Shown one piece after another: positions 40,973 to 41,383 of a stretch of DNA of 41,383 bases. The notes under the pieces are model-generated. The model searched no databases. It was not told the origin of the DNA and saw nothing but the letters and a program-made list of their open reading frames with translations. Source of the DNA: Nitrospiraceae bacterium (GTDB lineage Bacteria > Nitrospirota > Thermodesulfovibrionia > UBA6902); NCBI GenBank assembly GCA_003599025.1, contig QZIL01000107.1, positions 1 through 41,383 of the forward strand, read 5' to 3'. Each line of letters starts with the position of its first letter. The stretch's first letter is position 1. A program made the translations under genes and the position numbers.

Positions 40973-41383
40973 ATTATCTCCAGTTCAGCCCTTAAGGCGC
41001 CGGATGCTTTCAATGCCTGAAGAATCGATATTAAATCACGCGGTGTTACACCCAGTGTATTTAAGGCCCTTACAACCTGTCCTAAAGTTACACCGGCTAC
41101 AGGTATAAGAGACGCCTTTTGTTCCTTGACCGAAATATTTGTTCGAGGAACAACGGTAGTCTCTGCCTTTTCAGGAGCAAAGGGAAGCGGCTGTGAGACC
41201 TCCGGTATTTCTTTTATTTCTATTGCCAGAGATCCGTGAGCAATTGCCACAGGGGAAATCCTGACATTATCTCCGATAATTATGGTCCCTGTTCTTTCGT
41301 TTATTACGACCTTTGCCGTCATATCAACCGGCACATTTATTTCTTCAACTTTTGTTATCATCCTGACAATATTGTCCTTATAT
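40969..41383 (-). CDS. flgI: Flagellar P-ring protein FlgI (5' part outside window)
   Basis: Only the C-terminal ~137 residues are seen; the frame continues past the window edge ([16 protein letters not shown]). [28 protein letters not shown] and [40 protein letters not shown] are typical of the end of FlgI. The protein forms the P ring around the rod in peptidoglycan, which implies a Gram-negative envelope. Followed by flgJ with a 4-bp overlap. Confidence 0.95.
   Translation of the reverse strand, partial: [137 protein letters not shown]

Noticed and set aside
1-41383. CRISPR arrays, tRNA or rRNA genes, transposases and prophage genes
   Set aside because: I saw no repeat-spacer pattern, no tRNA-like cloverleaf, no rRNA sequence and no transposase or integrase motif in any frame.

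Overview
The window is a bacterial flagellar and surface-glycosylation region, almost entirely on the minus strand. The right edge (about 32.7-41.4 kb) holds late flagellar genes in the order flgI (partial), flgJ rod-binding domain, flgM, flgN, flgK, flgL, csrA, fliW, fliC, flaG, fliD, fliS. Separate sigma-54, sigma-28 and CsrA-FliW signals, a short 281-residue flagellin and gamma-class flagellar genes point to a Gram-negative anaerobe or thermophile-type lineage such as Nitrospirota or Desulfobacterota. That placement is inference from gene content, not a phylogeny.

The middle (22.5-32.5 kb) has a probable sigma-54 unit on the minus strand. It contains an unrecognised 101-residue protein, a 1480-residue methyltransferase/B12-radical SAM/triple GT2 fusion and a roughly 988-residue Maf-like/TPR/GT9-like fusion. 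A small plus-strand unit follows (a possible 16-residue leader peptide, an FmdB-type zinc ribbon and a DUF362 protein) behind a good sigma-70 promoter. A second fliS with its own sigma-54 promoter comes next.

The left half (1-22.2 kb) is one tightly packed minus-strand run of 19 genes with mostly overlapping or near-touching ends. It sits behind a consensus sigma-54 promoter at 22284-22299 and opens with a MerR-type regulator. It encodes sugar-nucleotide and modification enzymes (cyclase-family hydrolase, CMP-sugar synthetase, 2-hydroxyacid dehydrogenase, SDR, methyltransferases, three DegT-family proteins, WbqC-like protein, SPASM radical SAM) and transferases (four GT2 proteins, two DUF115 proteins, one CgeB-like protein). 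The likely job is to build and attach an unusual glycan to flagellin or another surface polymer. The evidence is DUF115/Maf-type domains, an NeuA-type cytidylyltransferase, the sigma-54 promoter and the neighbouring fliS and filament genes.

The most notable regulatory structure is the approximately 220-nt fliC leader. A near-perfect sigma-28 promoter is followed by a 19-codon upstream ORF with its own strong ribosome site, then several hairpins. One hairpin presents a near-consensus CsrA site in its loop, and another can mask the fliC ribosome site. csrA and fliW are encoded immediately upstream, so a CsrA-FliW-flagellin feedback switch fits well.
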